64,000 nt of DNA, taken from Orychophragmus violaceus (lineage: Eukaryota; Streptophyta; Magnoliopsida; Brassicales; Brassicaceae). How positions within the stretch are numbered: position 1 is the stretch's first letter; each line of letters begins with the position of its first letter. The position numbers and the translations under genes were made by a program. This document shows positions 23,801 through 32,685 of this stretch, one piece after another. A model generated the notes under the pieces. That model was not told the DNA's origin and did no database searches. It was given only the letters and a program-made list of their open reading frames with translations. The stretch lies in NCBI GenBank assembly GCA_030180135.1, contig CM058230.1, positions 11,471,082-11,535,081 on the forward strand, read 5' to 3'.

Positions 23801-24507
23801 ACTTCACAGGAGGCATGGTCGGAGAAGTCTGGCTCGCCAAAGTAAGCGAGGGCAGAGGGGAAAAGAACTGACCATTGTTCATTCACCAATATACGGTCAA
23901 TTTTCTTAGCCACTGGTCTTGTCTGACTTTTATTCCACCAGGTATATGAATTACCCCTAAAAACCAGATCTTCAAGCTCGGCCTCTTCCAGACAGGATCG
24001 AAATTGTCGGATTTTGTTATCCACGTTCTGGCTCGTGGCTTCTGAATGTTCGTTTGGGTGTAAGATTTGGTTAAAATCTCCGATGGCCATCCATGCTCTA
24101 CCCATCACAACAGAAGAGTTAGCAAGCTGAGCTATCTCAGCCCACAGGTTTAGTCTTTCATCATCTTCATTTGCAGCGTATATGATCGAGATCACAATCC
24201 ATTCACTCACATCAGGCAGCAACACTTCACAAGATATCATTTGCTTAGACTTTGCAATGATTTTTACCTGAACACATGGGTGCCAAATCACCCAAATCTT
24301 GCCCAGTTCCGAGTAACAATAGTTGTCTTCGAGGGACCAGCCGGGGAGTAAGTCGTTCATGAACTTTTTACTCTTTGACTGCTGTACATGAGTTTCAATT
24401 ATCCCTCCAAAAAGTGGTTTATTGGCCTTATGCCACTTCCTAAATCCGCTTCGGTGACTTAATTTGTTAAAGCCCCTGACATTCCAGCAAAAAATTTCTC
24501 TACACAT
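20869..24507 (-). CDS. LINE ORF2: endonuclease-reverse transcriptase, open
   Basis: The protein is about 1212 aa from the ATG that begins MCREIFCWNVRG, the usual start of plant LINE ORF2. An upstream in-frame extension exists but lacks an ATG. Domains are: an APE-type endonuclease (GDFNQIL, then SDHAS); a reverse transcriptase (DFRPISLLNTTYKVI, KGRLLAENVL, DLRKAFDSV, GLRQGDPLSPYLF, and the catalytic FADD at 22408-22419); and a C-terminal zf-RVT zinc-binding domain (WFKGHVPKHAFNMW, CCLCSGWEETRDHLLLSC). No RNase H domain follows. There are no internal stops, although ORF1 of the same copy is broken. It would nick target DNA and reverse-transcribe the LINE RNA; this copy could act only in trans. 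Confidence 0.92.
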   Translation of the reverse strand: MCREIFCWNVRGFNKLSHRSGFRKWHKANKPLFGGIIETHVQQSKSKKFMNDLLPGWSLEDNYCYSELGKIWVIWHPCVQVKIIAKSKQMISCEVLLPDVSEWIVISIIYAANEDDERLNLWAEIAQLANSSVVMGRAWMAIGDFNQILHPNEHSEATSQNVDNKIRQFRSCLEEAELEDLVFRGNSYTWWNKSQTRPVAKKIDRILVNEQWSVLFPSALAYFGEPDFSDHASCEVALEIAPQRQKRPFRFFNFLLKDENFLPLVCELWFSFNVVGSAMFRLSRKLKLLKNGIRAFSRNKYSDLEKRVIEAHDALLFRQSLTLSDPSVENAKEELEAIRKWTILNKAEEAFYCQRSRVLWLREGDLCTTYFFRMTSARRAANHIHYLVTAGGTRLESQALISEHCVDFYMDLLGKEQGPCQLTQGDMNLLLPYRCSTEVKCSMARTFTKEEIKEAFFALPRNKASGPDGYIPEFFLGCWSIIGAEVVDAVEEFFISGKLLRQWNATTLVLIPKKTNADSVSDFRPISLLNTTYKVISKLIAGRLQTVLNKVISSSQSAFMKGRLLAENVLLATEIVHGYNRRNIDPRGMLKVDLRKAFDSVRWDFIISALKAIDLPEIFVNWISECITTPSFSVLVNGNLSGFFSSTQGLRQGDPLSPYLFVLAMEVFSRLLESRFEAGYIHYHPKTSELSISHLMFADDVMIFFDGGSSSLHGITEALDDFATWSGLHMNKEKTHVFTAGLNQIESDTINRYGFNIGSLPIRYLGLPLMHRKLRLCEYEPLLEKIRGRFRSWAVRALSFAGRVILIRSVIFGTVNFWATTFVLPKGCIRKIEALCARFLWSGSLDRKGNHKVAWSKVCLPKDEGGLGLRRFSDWNTTLCLRFIWLLISDNVSLWNAWHKLHNLQGRNLLSIEPAQNSSWTWKALLNLRPLAEQFIKWTIGNGERTSFWYDVWTPFGKLISFIGPHGPRALRLRLTATVSEAANSDGWTLPAARSDQELLLQTHLTTIQLPSLSSQTDVCDWIVNDVKYSNYSSAKTWEKLRPRDTEKAWSKIVWFKGHVPKHAFNMWIANLNRLPTRVRLATWGMNIPKSCCLCSGWEETRDHLLLSCDYASALWSGVFGRLSPTVQILHTWQELLSWLRSNSPQAPSVLRKVVAQALIYLIWKQRNNFIHNNAAIPSPRLFKQLDREVRNIITANQHKRHYRNLMSLWIR

Positions 24508-24511
24508 AAAA

Positions 24512-26261
24512 TTATTGGTTTTTGGGGCCCTTGCCCCTAGTACCCTTCTGCTTCTTTCTAGATCGCACATTTATAAATCCCTTGTCGAGACTGATATCTT
24601 CCTGGGGATAATCAGAATCGCTTGAGACAATGTCAGAGGAGTCTTCCTCTAGTTCTGTAGTAGACTTTGAATCATCCCCTGAAGTTTTATCGACTATGGT
24701 GACTCCTGCTCCTCTAACAATATCACTCATTGTGTTGCTCGATTCTCCCTTCAGAGGAGGCGTCTTGCCAAGAGTTGATTCTTTGAAACTGATCACCGTT
24801 TCTGTCTGCAACGGGATGTTAACCTTTTTCCGAATCCATTCAGCCTCAGAATCACGGGTTTTTGCTTTGCCTCTGCGCGATTTTGACTGAGATCTCTTTT
24901 TTCCCTGGTCGGGTCCTTTAGGACACGTTTCTTCGGAATGAGAGGTTGCCCTGCATCTAAGACATGTAATGGGCGCTGCCTTACAGTGCTTTATGTTATG
25001 CCCCACCTGATGACAGTGTTGACAGATCGGTGGCATCCATGGGCTTGATACGAGCACTCTACAAACATCTCCGCATTGGAATCTGACATTCACAGCTTCC
25101 GGTAATGGTTTCCGGGGGTCAATAACAGTAAAGACCTATGCAACTTCGAGGTTAGTTTTATTTGCTGTAGCAGGATGAAGCCACCGGGGGTCTCCGACTA
25201 GGCTTGCAATACGTTCTAACCCGTCCTCGTTGAAGAATTGGAGGGGTACATCACAGAGTTCAAGCCAGATTGGTGCAGTAGACAGTTCCGGTTTGATAGG
25301 CACAACTCCCGGTTCCCAATCTGCTACGAACATCGTCTGTCCCTCTATTTGCCATAATCTCTGATTTATAACTCTGTCTCTCGTATGGCTATTTGGGATT
25401 CTGAATAAGAAAGAGGAAGCATACATTTTTGAGACAGATATATCCCTGTATTGTCTGCTCCAAATTCCATTAACAATGTTGTGGATAGTTCCCTGAGATG
25501 GCGGATCTGAGTAGAACTGTCCTAGGATGAAGCACTCCCAGGACTTTTTGTTTTTCTCTATGATTGCATCTGGGATCTCGATACACGCCTCTCCTGAAGG
25601 TAGAGTGAATGGTGTGCCTTTTTCTGAAGTCTCTTTGATGGACCTTTGAACAGATTAGCCCATGAGTCTTTGCTTGTGTTCCCAGGTTTCAAGACTTCAG
25701 CCGGGTTGACTACCTTGGTAGTTGTCACGGTTGTTGGCTTGTTAACAGGGGCCATCTTACTAGCATCACCTTTCTGAGTTTTGGTAACTTCCACTGGGGG
25801 AGCTTGCATATCAGCTGTCACAGTGGTAATTTTCGAGTTAGACATCTCTGCCTTACCAGATTGCTTCGTCACAAGGGATTCATGGACTGTGGAAACTGGA
25901 TTCAGCGAGATATTAGCTTCTGGAGTGGCTACGGGTGCAGCGGTCACAGTAGCAGATTTCGAACCTGACTTGCTCAGTCCGGGACTTACAGAAGCGCATG
26001 CTTCTATTGCCTTGATCTGAGCAGGAGAGGAAAGCAGCCCAATCTCACTTGAAGGAGGGCTTGCAGGAACAGTGGTTCCTATTGCCTCGGTTCGCGTAAT
26101 TTTGGGGGCTTGATTCGACGAAGAATCCTGCGGCGAGGGAGAGCCACCCAGCGCCTTTGCAGGAGAAATGTCCGGTCCGACAGTCGGAGAGGACGGTGAG
26201 GCCGGCGAAAAAGATTTGGCCGGTGAGCTTTGAGATGGTTTAGTAGGAGGTTTCTTTGGGA
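24512..26261 (-). pseudogene. LINE ORF1 (DUF4283 + zinc knuckle), truncated and disrupted
   Basis: The ORF1 protein binds the LINE RNA. Order from the 5' end: a Pro/Ser/Thr-rich region with no ATG, a DUF4283-type domain (SWECFILGQFYSD, MFVADWEPG, PIWLELCDVPLQFF), then a CCHC knuckle CQHCHQVGHNIKHC and a second Cys motif CLRCRATSHSEETC. The tail is acidic then basic. Two lesions are visible: a frame change around 25600-25650 and an in-frame TAG at about 25133-25135, between NLEVA and VFTVIDP. ORF1 ends 4 bases before the ATG of ORF2. Confidence 0.85.
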
Positions 26262-26272
26262 AATGTCTTCTC

Positions 26273-26928
26273 GTCTTGAGTTACTTCTTTTCTTTTTGTG
26301 ACAAAAAATGTCATCCTTCTAAACCAAAAATTTGACGTCTTCCATCTTATTCATATTCCAAACGAATCATTGAGCGAGTTTTTTCATGAAAAAAAGTACG
26401 GCACAAAATATTTCTTTCACCCATATAAACCAAACATTTTCCATACAATTGTTCAACGAAGCGGAATTCTCATAAATAAATATGGTTTAGCCAAGTGAAA
26501 AAATGACAAAATAAATAAAATAAAAAATCTTGCTGGCTCTTTTATTTCACTGCATTCGTGAATTTTTGGATGTGAATGGTATGTAGCTTTTTCACGTTTT
26601 GAAAACGTGATTCCACCGAATACATACCATTCACAATCAAACGCACGAAATGATAAAAAATGAAAATTAACAAGTGATTTTTAAATTTATTCCGCACGTT
26701 TTGATTTTATAACTAGAAAAAGCAAAACTTCATTCATCTACTAAATAGTAGTTTTTTGTTATTCAGCTGTTTTACAATTCCGTCCAGTTTAGATTTATTC
26801 CGTTCCAATAATTCCGCTATTTCATGATTCAGTTATTCCGTTATTCTGCGATTCAGCTGACATACCATTGTTTATTTCGAATAATATGCGTTATTAAGTT
26901 ATTAACTAACTGAATTCCGAACCACTTT
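26273..26928. other. AT-rich intergenic DNA with inverted repeats
   Basis: Around 26560-26650 a segment 'gaatggtatg' and its inverse 'cataccattc' flank a smaller palindrome tttcacgttttgaaaacgtga. From 26760 to 26870 short 'attccg/attcagc' repeats occur. This may be a decayed MITE. No gene is seen. Confidence 0.35.
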
Positions 26929-27961
26929 TTTTTTTTTTTGAACTATTTCATTAAAATAAATTTTTTTGTGTTTTTCTGTTTTTTGGGCCAGTCCAGACAC
27001 TCCCCTAGTGGGCCTGGTCTAACACATTTCTGGGCTTACAATAAACGGGCTTAACCCTTACACCAAAATAGGCCTTAAGGCCCACAACTAGGAAACCCTA
27101 GAAAACCTCCAAGCCGCCAGACATATCTCGGACGAAGCCGCCGCCGAGTAGGCGCAGACACCACCGCCGGAGAAGCTGGAGACCACGTTGACCACCAGAA
27201 GCTCAGGACCACTTCCGGAGACAGAAACGGGACGATGCCGCCGCCGCCGAGTAGGCGCAGACACGAGCCAAACCGCCACCGCCACGATAGAGAGATTCTC
27301 GGTGAAGGCGACGCCACTGGACTAGCGTCGGAGAGAAGCGGCACAGGACCACCGCCAAACTTACCTGAAACCTTCTAGCAAGAGCCACCAGAGACCAAAA
27401 CACCGAAGGGAGAAGGAGGAGAAACCCTACTCCACGAAAGCAAAAGCGACAGGAAAGGGGGAAAGGGTTAACCGGAACTCTTACCACCCGGGAAAACTCA
27501 AGCGCCGGTAGGCCACCGTCCCCGAGCAACCGACCGAACAAAAGCGACATCCGGGAAGCAGAGCTCCATCTACCCACTTACTGTCGCCTCACACCCGCGA
27601 CTTCAGATCCGCCACCACCGCCACACCGGGAAAGCAACCGAGGCAGAGAATAACCGCCGCGAAGAAACCCTGCCGAACCACTCCAGATCTCGTCCTCACA
27701 GACCGAGAACAGCGAAGCCGAGCACCACCACCGCAAACCACCACCGCGAAACACACTGCCAGAGAGGCCCAGGAGCACCGTTGTTAGCTCGCACAGAGAT
27801 GAGCAAGACCTCGGATGAAGCTCGGCCATGCAAAAAGGATCAGCCTCTCCCGCCGGAGAGAAGCAGCGGCGGAGAAGCAACGAGAAAAAGAAAGGAATTT
27901 TTTTCTAGAGAGAAAAGAGGAGAGAGAAGGGAGAACGATTGTCTCAGTCAGAACCACTTTT
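26929..27961 (-). mobile_element. GC-rich non-autonomous retroposon with TSD and A tail
   Basis: This is a sharply GC-rich island, about 1 kb. On the minus strand it ends in a run of 13 or so A residues (26938-26949 on the plus strand are T). It is flanked by gaaccactt at 26929-26937 and 27951-27959, consistent with target-primed insertion. It encodes no reverse transcriptase and no knuckle. Open frames on the minus strand (e.g. 27203-27577) are Arg/Ser/Leu-rich and look like products of high GC content. It may be a LINE-mobilised derivative or a processed transcript. Confidence 0.65.
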
Positions 27962-28909
27962 GCGACGAGTCAAACTTGATATAAGAATACAGCTCGGAGG
28001 AATAAATGCTATCCCGAAGAAGAATTTAAGGGTTGACTTCCTACTTTTGAAACTTATAAGTATTTATTTTAATTTTAATCATTAAACTGCATATATTCGT
28101 ATCGTAAAGCCAAACTAATATCGGGATCGGAGCTTACCATAGATCTAGTTTTAAGACTGCCCAATCAAACTTACATGCCTATCGATTGACGATAATAAAA
28201 TAATCAACGCTTGTGCAGAATCATAGTAAATAAACTAATGATAAAATGCTAAAAATAACAACACATACAAAAGAATTCAACTTATAGAAAGAAAGAGAAT
28301 TCAACTTCGTAGATGCGAAGGAATTGATAAAAATAAGGGAAGTATAGGTCGACACGTAGGTAGGAAGCACGTGATTTCCCGTGCGTGTGGCCCTTAATCT
28401 TGGCGTTAATCCATCTTACTACCTACTGGTTTATATAATCGATGCTCTCTCTATAAGTTATAACGATCACTAATCTACGGACGTACATTAATTTAACATA
28501 TAGCTTTTAGATATCCATGAAAAATAATAATGATCAAACGAAGGAAAAGTTCCGCCCTAATCCAAGGATTAGAACCGGCCTCGAGCATAAGCATAAACAA
28601 CGGTTTAGGACATCCGCTTAAAAAAGACATTATTTTTATATTTTTTTATTAGTATATATGTAAAAAATAATATAGAAGGGCATTTCTAAAATATTTTTCA
28701 TAATATATATATATATTTTAAAAAGTTTAAAAGGCATATAATTTTAGACAAAATATATTAAAAAAACATATGAATTTTAGATTTGTATAGGGCGTACAAA
28801 AATATTGGGCCGGCACTAATGATCATATATATTCATACTCATTAGATCTCAACACGAAAAGAAAATCTATATATCAAACAAGTGTACATTAATATACGTT
28901 ACGAACTCA
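27962..28909. other. Intergenic DNA with a degenerate repeat
   Basis: No gene is supported. 28572-28812 begins accggcctcg and ends attgggccggca, a possible decayed MITE with CCGGCC-type ends. Fragments with the same 'gccgacactgg/gccgaccca' ends recur near 40200 and 53265. Confidence 0.3.
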
Positions 28910-29103
28910 AACATATTTGGAGAAAATGGTCATTCAAATCACGAACTTTTCGGTCAAAGCCAAAATATACACGAATTTTAAAACGCACCAAAAAAAGCAT
29001 GAACAAAATTTGACTTTCTAAATTAAATACAAACTTATCGTTGACTGGCCGTTTTAAATACGTCGTTTTGGTGCAAGGTTAAAAAAAGAAAAAAAAAATG
29101 ACA

Positions 29104-29172
29104 TTGGGAGGACTCGAACCTAAGATCCTTAGCTTAAAATAGACCTTAACTCGCCACTGTGCCACCAAGCTC
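29104..29172 (-). other. tRNA-like segment in the left arm of the fold-back element
   Basis: On the minus strand it reads from gagcttggtggcacag to ggttcgagtcctccc, with a B box ggttcgagtcc and an A box-like ggtggcacagtg. It is the mirror copy of the segment at 29774-29843. The intervening part does not give a clean anticodon stem, so it is a tRNA-derived or tRNA-like sequence, not a functional tRNA gene. Confidence 0.5.
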
Positions 29173-29773
29173 TCTTCGGATATAAGTAAATAATAATGTT
29201 ATTTAACTTATACCGAGTGCGTTTTTTAAATTAAAATGCTAATTGCAATTAATAATTTAAATGGTAATCATTATAATAATTAAGAAAATACGATTTTAAA
29301 GATAACTTTGAAAAATAAAAGATTGTTTTATATAATTTTTTTTATTTGAAGGATACTTATAAATAAATTTTAAATAACTTTTCTTTGATTTATATAACTT
29401 TTTATATAATTTTTTTTTATTTGAAGGATACTTATATAATTTATTTGGCTATATGATTTAATTTTGTTTAATGTTTATTATAAGTATCGTATTTATAGGT
29501 ATAATTTATAATTTATAAGTATCCTTCAAATAAAAAAAAGTTATAAGTATCCTTCAAATAAAAAAAACTTATACAAAAAAGTTATTTATAAGCATCCTTC
29601 AAATAAAAAAAGTTATATAAAATAATTTTTTCTTTTTTAAAGTTATTTTTAAAATCGTATTTTCTTAATTATTATAATGATTACCATTTAAATTATTAAT
29701 TGCAATTAGCATTTTAATTTAAAAACGCACTCGGTATAAGTTACATAACATTATTATTTACTTATATCCGAAG

Positions 29774-29843
29774 AGAGCTTGGTGGCACAGTGACGAGTTA
29801 AGGTCTATTTTAAGCTAAGGATCTTAGGTTCGAGTCCTCCCAA
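29774..29843 (+). other. tRNA-like segment in the right arm of the fold-back element
   Basis: An A box-like tggtggcacagtg (near 29780-29792) and a B box ggttcgagtcc (29828-29838), at the spacing of a tRNA internal promoter. The acceptor ends do not pair convincingly. It differs by one or two bases from the left-arm copy. Confidence 0.5.
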
Positions 29844-30030
29844 TGTCATTTTTTTTTTTAACCTTGCACCAAAACGACGTATTTAAAACGGCCAGTCAAC
29901 GATAAATTTGTATTTAATTTAGAAAGTCAAATTTTGTTCATGCGTTTTTTGGTGCGTTTTAAAGTTCGTGTATATTTTGGCTTTGACCGAAAAGTTCGTG
30001 ATTTGAATGACCATTTTCTCAACATATTTG

Positions 30031-31286
30031 ACTTAGTCAAACAAATATATTCTTTAGAAACTGTAAAATAATTATAATTTTAAGCTATCAAATGATAATA
30101 TGACTTAGCAAATGGATAACAAATGATAATATAATAAATACCACGACGCTTTGAAGTGTTGAAATGATAGCTAGGGTGTTGAAGAGAGTGCAAGTGATCA
30201 AATGTTACGATCCCTTTGTTTAATAAGAATTTTGTTTGTTGTCTTGCGCTTCACGATGACTAGATGCAGATGCGGAGATATGTAAGTTTTTTTTTTTTGC
30301 AAAATTGTAAATATCATTATAAAATGAAGTTTGGTGTTAGAGATTGAATGTTCCAAACAACAACAACAAATAATTGGTTTCATAGCAAAAAAGGATAAAA
30401 AACATGGAAGCAAAATCAATTGGTATTATTGGAACCTTTACTTGGTAGCATTAGATCCAACATAGCGATAAATTCTTGAAGTCTTGGCGACTAATGACGG
30501 ATAACACGGCAAAAAGCGAAACCAAGAGAGGATGGAAGCCGCCAAAGAAAAATTAGGAAGTGGTTTCATACGGCAAACTGAACAAAGAGTCATTCTTCAA
30601 CGATGACAGAGAGGCCCGATCACTGATTATCCTCATCACCTGATCGACGCTCACTAATATACCTGACACGAGCCAGGATTACACTAACTGACGGCGCTTA
30701 ATAGCGGCTGTTCGCTCCCCCAAGTTATTAACACACCTAGATACGATGTAAGTTATTATCATCGTATATAATATGACTGCCTACGTTTATATTTTTATAA
30801 GAGTGATTTGTATGATAAAATAGTTAGTGTTTTTAAAAGTTTTATATATCGCGATAATCAGTTGAAGAAAATGATTGCGTTGAATAGCCATTAAATGAAT
30901 CGGTTCTACCAGAATGTTAGTTGTAATAAACTTTTAATGCAATATGAAAGCTCATCTAATTAAGTTTGTAAGAAAACTAAAGAGCTGGTTAGTAGTTACA
31001 GTTCTTATCTTGATTCTGTCCATAGGTTAGTATGAAACAAATTTCAGGTCTAATCAATAAAAATATCTTACAAAAATTAGATAATCAAATGATTAAATTT
31101 AAACAGTAGTGCTTTACATTAGTAAAACTAATAATTAAGAACCAAAATCGAAGGTAACTTGATGGAGAAGAAACGAAAAAGGAGACGCACGGCTCTTCAA
31201 CCGCCCACGTTCACTTCCAAAACCATTCACACATTTATCGATGCACCTCTATTTACACACACACATGCTCTTCTTCACCGTCTATA
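30031..31286. other. Dof upstream region with a retroposon relic
   Basis: 30287-30298 is a T run. Read on the minus strand, a moderately GC-rich segment (about 30720 to 30440) leads to it, which looks like the tail of a short retroposon; no target duplication was found. The rest, up to 31286, is expected to hold the Dof promoter. No other gene is seen. Confidence 0.35.
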
Positions 31287-31295
31287 CATTATATA
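31286..31295 (+). promoter_or_regulatory. Candidate TATA box of the Dof gene
   Basis: An attatatag segment lies only about 15 nt before the first ATG (31309) but about 75 nt before the second in-frame ATG (31366). Transcription starting about 30 nt downstream would exclude the first ATG. Confidence 0.4.
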
Positions 31296-31365
31296 GTTAG
31301 TTGGTTACATGTACCCGAATACACAAGTGGCACTTGTTAGATTTCTCCAATCTTTGAACACCAAA

Positions 31366-32142
31366 ATGTTGCCGTACAACGCACACAACAACTACCAGCA
31401 TCAGTTTCCGTCGCCGGAGATTGAAATTCCGGCGAAATGGAAGCTTTCATACGGACACGATGAGACTGTTCCTCCTTGTCCTCGTTGTGCATCTTCCAAC
31501 ACCAAGTTTTGTTATTACAACAACTACAGCTTGTCTCAGCCTAGATACTTCTGCAAAGGTTGCCGTCGTTACTGGACCAAAGGCGGTTCTCTCCGCAACA
31601 TTCCCGTCGGTGGAGGCTGTCGAAAGAGGAGCCGGACCAGACAGAGCAGTCACAAAAGGTTTGGTCGGAACGAGAATCGACCTGATGGTCTTATCAACCA
31701 AGATGATGGTTCCCAGTCAAGCCCTGCTGGTTCTGATATTGATTTGGCTGCGGTTTTCGCACAGTACGTGACTGATCGGAGCTCTTCAAGTACAGATAAT
31801 ACTACCGGATCTGATAAAGATTCACCGGTAACAACAACCACTCATGCTTTAGATTCCTTGAGTTGGGATATCTGCCAAGAAACTGATCCGAATCTTGGAT
31901 TCTACGGGGAATTCAACAATCTAACCCACAAGATCCAAGAAGATGAACGAGGATTTGGTCACTTTCTCCAAGAAGATCAAGAGGAGATCTTCGAGTTCCA
32001 AGGTTTACTCGATGACAAAGAGATTCAAGAGATCCTGGAATGCTCATTCTCAGAGGAGCCAGACCAGTTAATTTCTCAGGGGAGTTTCATGATCAATGTT
32101 GATAATTGGAGTTCAACAGAACTTACCAGGTTCGGGATCTGA
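31366..32142 (+). CDS. DOF1.2: Dof-type zinc-finger transcription factor
   Basis: This is a single-exon gene encoding 258 aa from the chosen ATG (MLPYNAHNNYQ). An in-frame ATG at 31309 would add 19 residues, but the TATA-like site argues against it. The Dof domain is at about residues 37-88: CPRCASSNTKFCYYNNYSLS, then YFCKGCRRYWTKGG and NIPVGGGCRKRSR. It has the four zinc-binding cysteines in C-x2-C-x21-C-x2-C spacing and the basic tail that contacts AAAG-core DNA. The C-terminal part is Ser/Thr-rich then acidic (EEDQEE.. and LLDDKEIQEIL), plausibly an activation region, ending in NVDNWSS...RFGI. It should act in the nucleus as a DNA-binding regulator; targets are unknown. Identification with A. 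thaliana At1g21340 (Dof1.2) rests on remembered gene order (RRM, VQ, Dof), so the exact symbol is less certain than the family. Confidence 0.9.
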   Translation: MLPYNAHNNYQHQFPSPEIEIPAKWKLSYGHDETVPPCPRCASSNTKFCYYNNYSLSQPRYFCKGCRRYWTKGGSLRNIPVGGGCRKRSRTRQSSHKRFGRNENRPDGLINQDDGSQSSPAGSDIDLAAVFAQYVTDRSSSSTDNTTGSDKDSPVTTTTHALDSLSWDICQETDPNLGFYGEFNNLTHKIQEDERGFGHFLQEDQEEIFEFQGLLDDKEIQEILECSFSEEPDQLISQGSFMINVDNWSSTELTRFGI

Positions 32143-32685
32143 TCAGGACGATCGTTTATTTCTTTTTAGTCACATATACATACCTATACTTTGATTTATT
32201 AAATACAGAAAATGTATTATTTACACTAAAACTCATTCTTGTATTGTTCATGAATTTATTATATCATACATGAACGATCTCACGATATAAGATCCGTGGA
32301 GTAGATTACTATATATTTCTCATGAATAATGGATACAACTTACTTTATATATTTCTATTGAATAGTGGATACAACTACACTGTAGATGTTCTTTGGCGAT
32401 CTTTATCTAAGATGAATATGGAACATGAACCAATAAATAATGGATACAACTTACATAAGACCATGTACATCGTAGGTTTTAGGAGGTTTTTTGGATCGAG
32501 TTCTTAGGTAGAAAAAGTAAAAGAAAATTATTTCTAAGAACTTAGAGCTGAATCGATCCTTATTTAAGAGCTGATCCTACACTGTTCATGATGACGTGTC
32601 GGTTTTTTGTTGATTCCTTTTTTTTATTTTTTTTTTCTATCTGTCAAAAAAAAAAAAAAAAACTGTTAAGAACCCCAAAAGGGGT
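32143..32685. other. Dof 3' flank with a MITE-like relic
   Basis: 32143-32450 is AT-rich, with a short repeat 'aatggatacaactta' occurring several times (32326, 32351, 32441 and again at 33613). 32455-32640 (accatgtacatcgtagg...) resembles in part the segment at 52765-52890 in inverse orientation, suggesting a shared MITE family. Confidence 0.35.

Larger units (their letters stand above)
20721..26272 (-). mobile_element. LINE (plant L1-type), 5'-truncated, with 11-bp TSD
   Basis: On the minus strand the element runs from 26261 down to a 12-base A tail at 20732-20743. A perfect 11-bp duplication gagaagacatt lies at 26262-26272 and 20721-20731. The first codons already lie inside the Pro/Ser-rich part of ORF1 and no initiator ATG is present, so it is 5'-truncated. 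ORF1 is broken and ORF2 is open. Confidence 0.92.
28910..30030. mobile_element. Fold-back (Mutator-like) element with ~500-bp inverted arms
   Basis: The element is 28920-30020. It begins gagaaaatggtcattc and ends with the inverse. A perfect 10-bp duplication aacatatttg flanks it (28910-28919 and 30021-30030), in the 9-11 bp range of Mutator-like elements. The arms are nearly perfect inverted repeats over most of their length, with an AT-rich centre near 29440-29500. A transcript would fold into a very long hairpin. No transposase is encoded. Confidence 0.85.

Noticed and set aside
27075..27880. Several GC-rich reading frames as genes
   Set aside because: They overlap in different frames of one GC-rich retroposon and show no domain.
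29104..29843. Functional tRNA genes
   Set aside because: Internal promoter boxes are present but acceptor and anticodon stems do not form convincingly; both lie inside a fold-back element.
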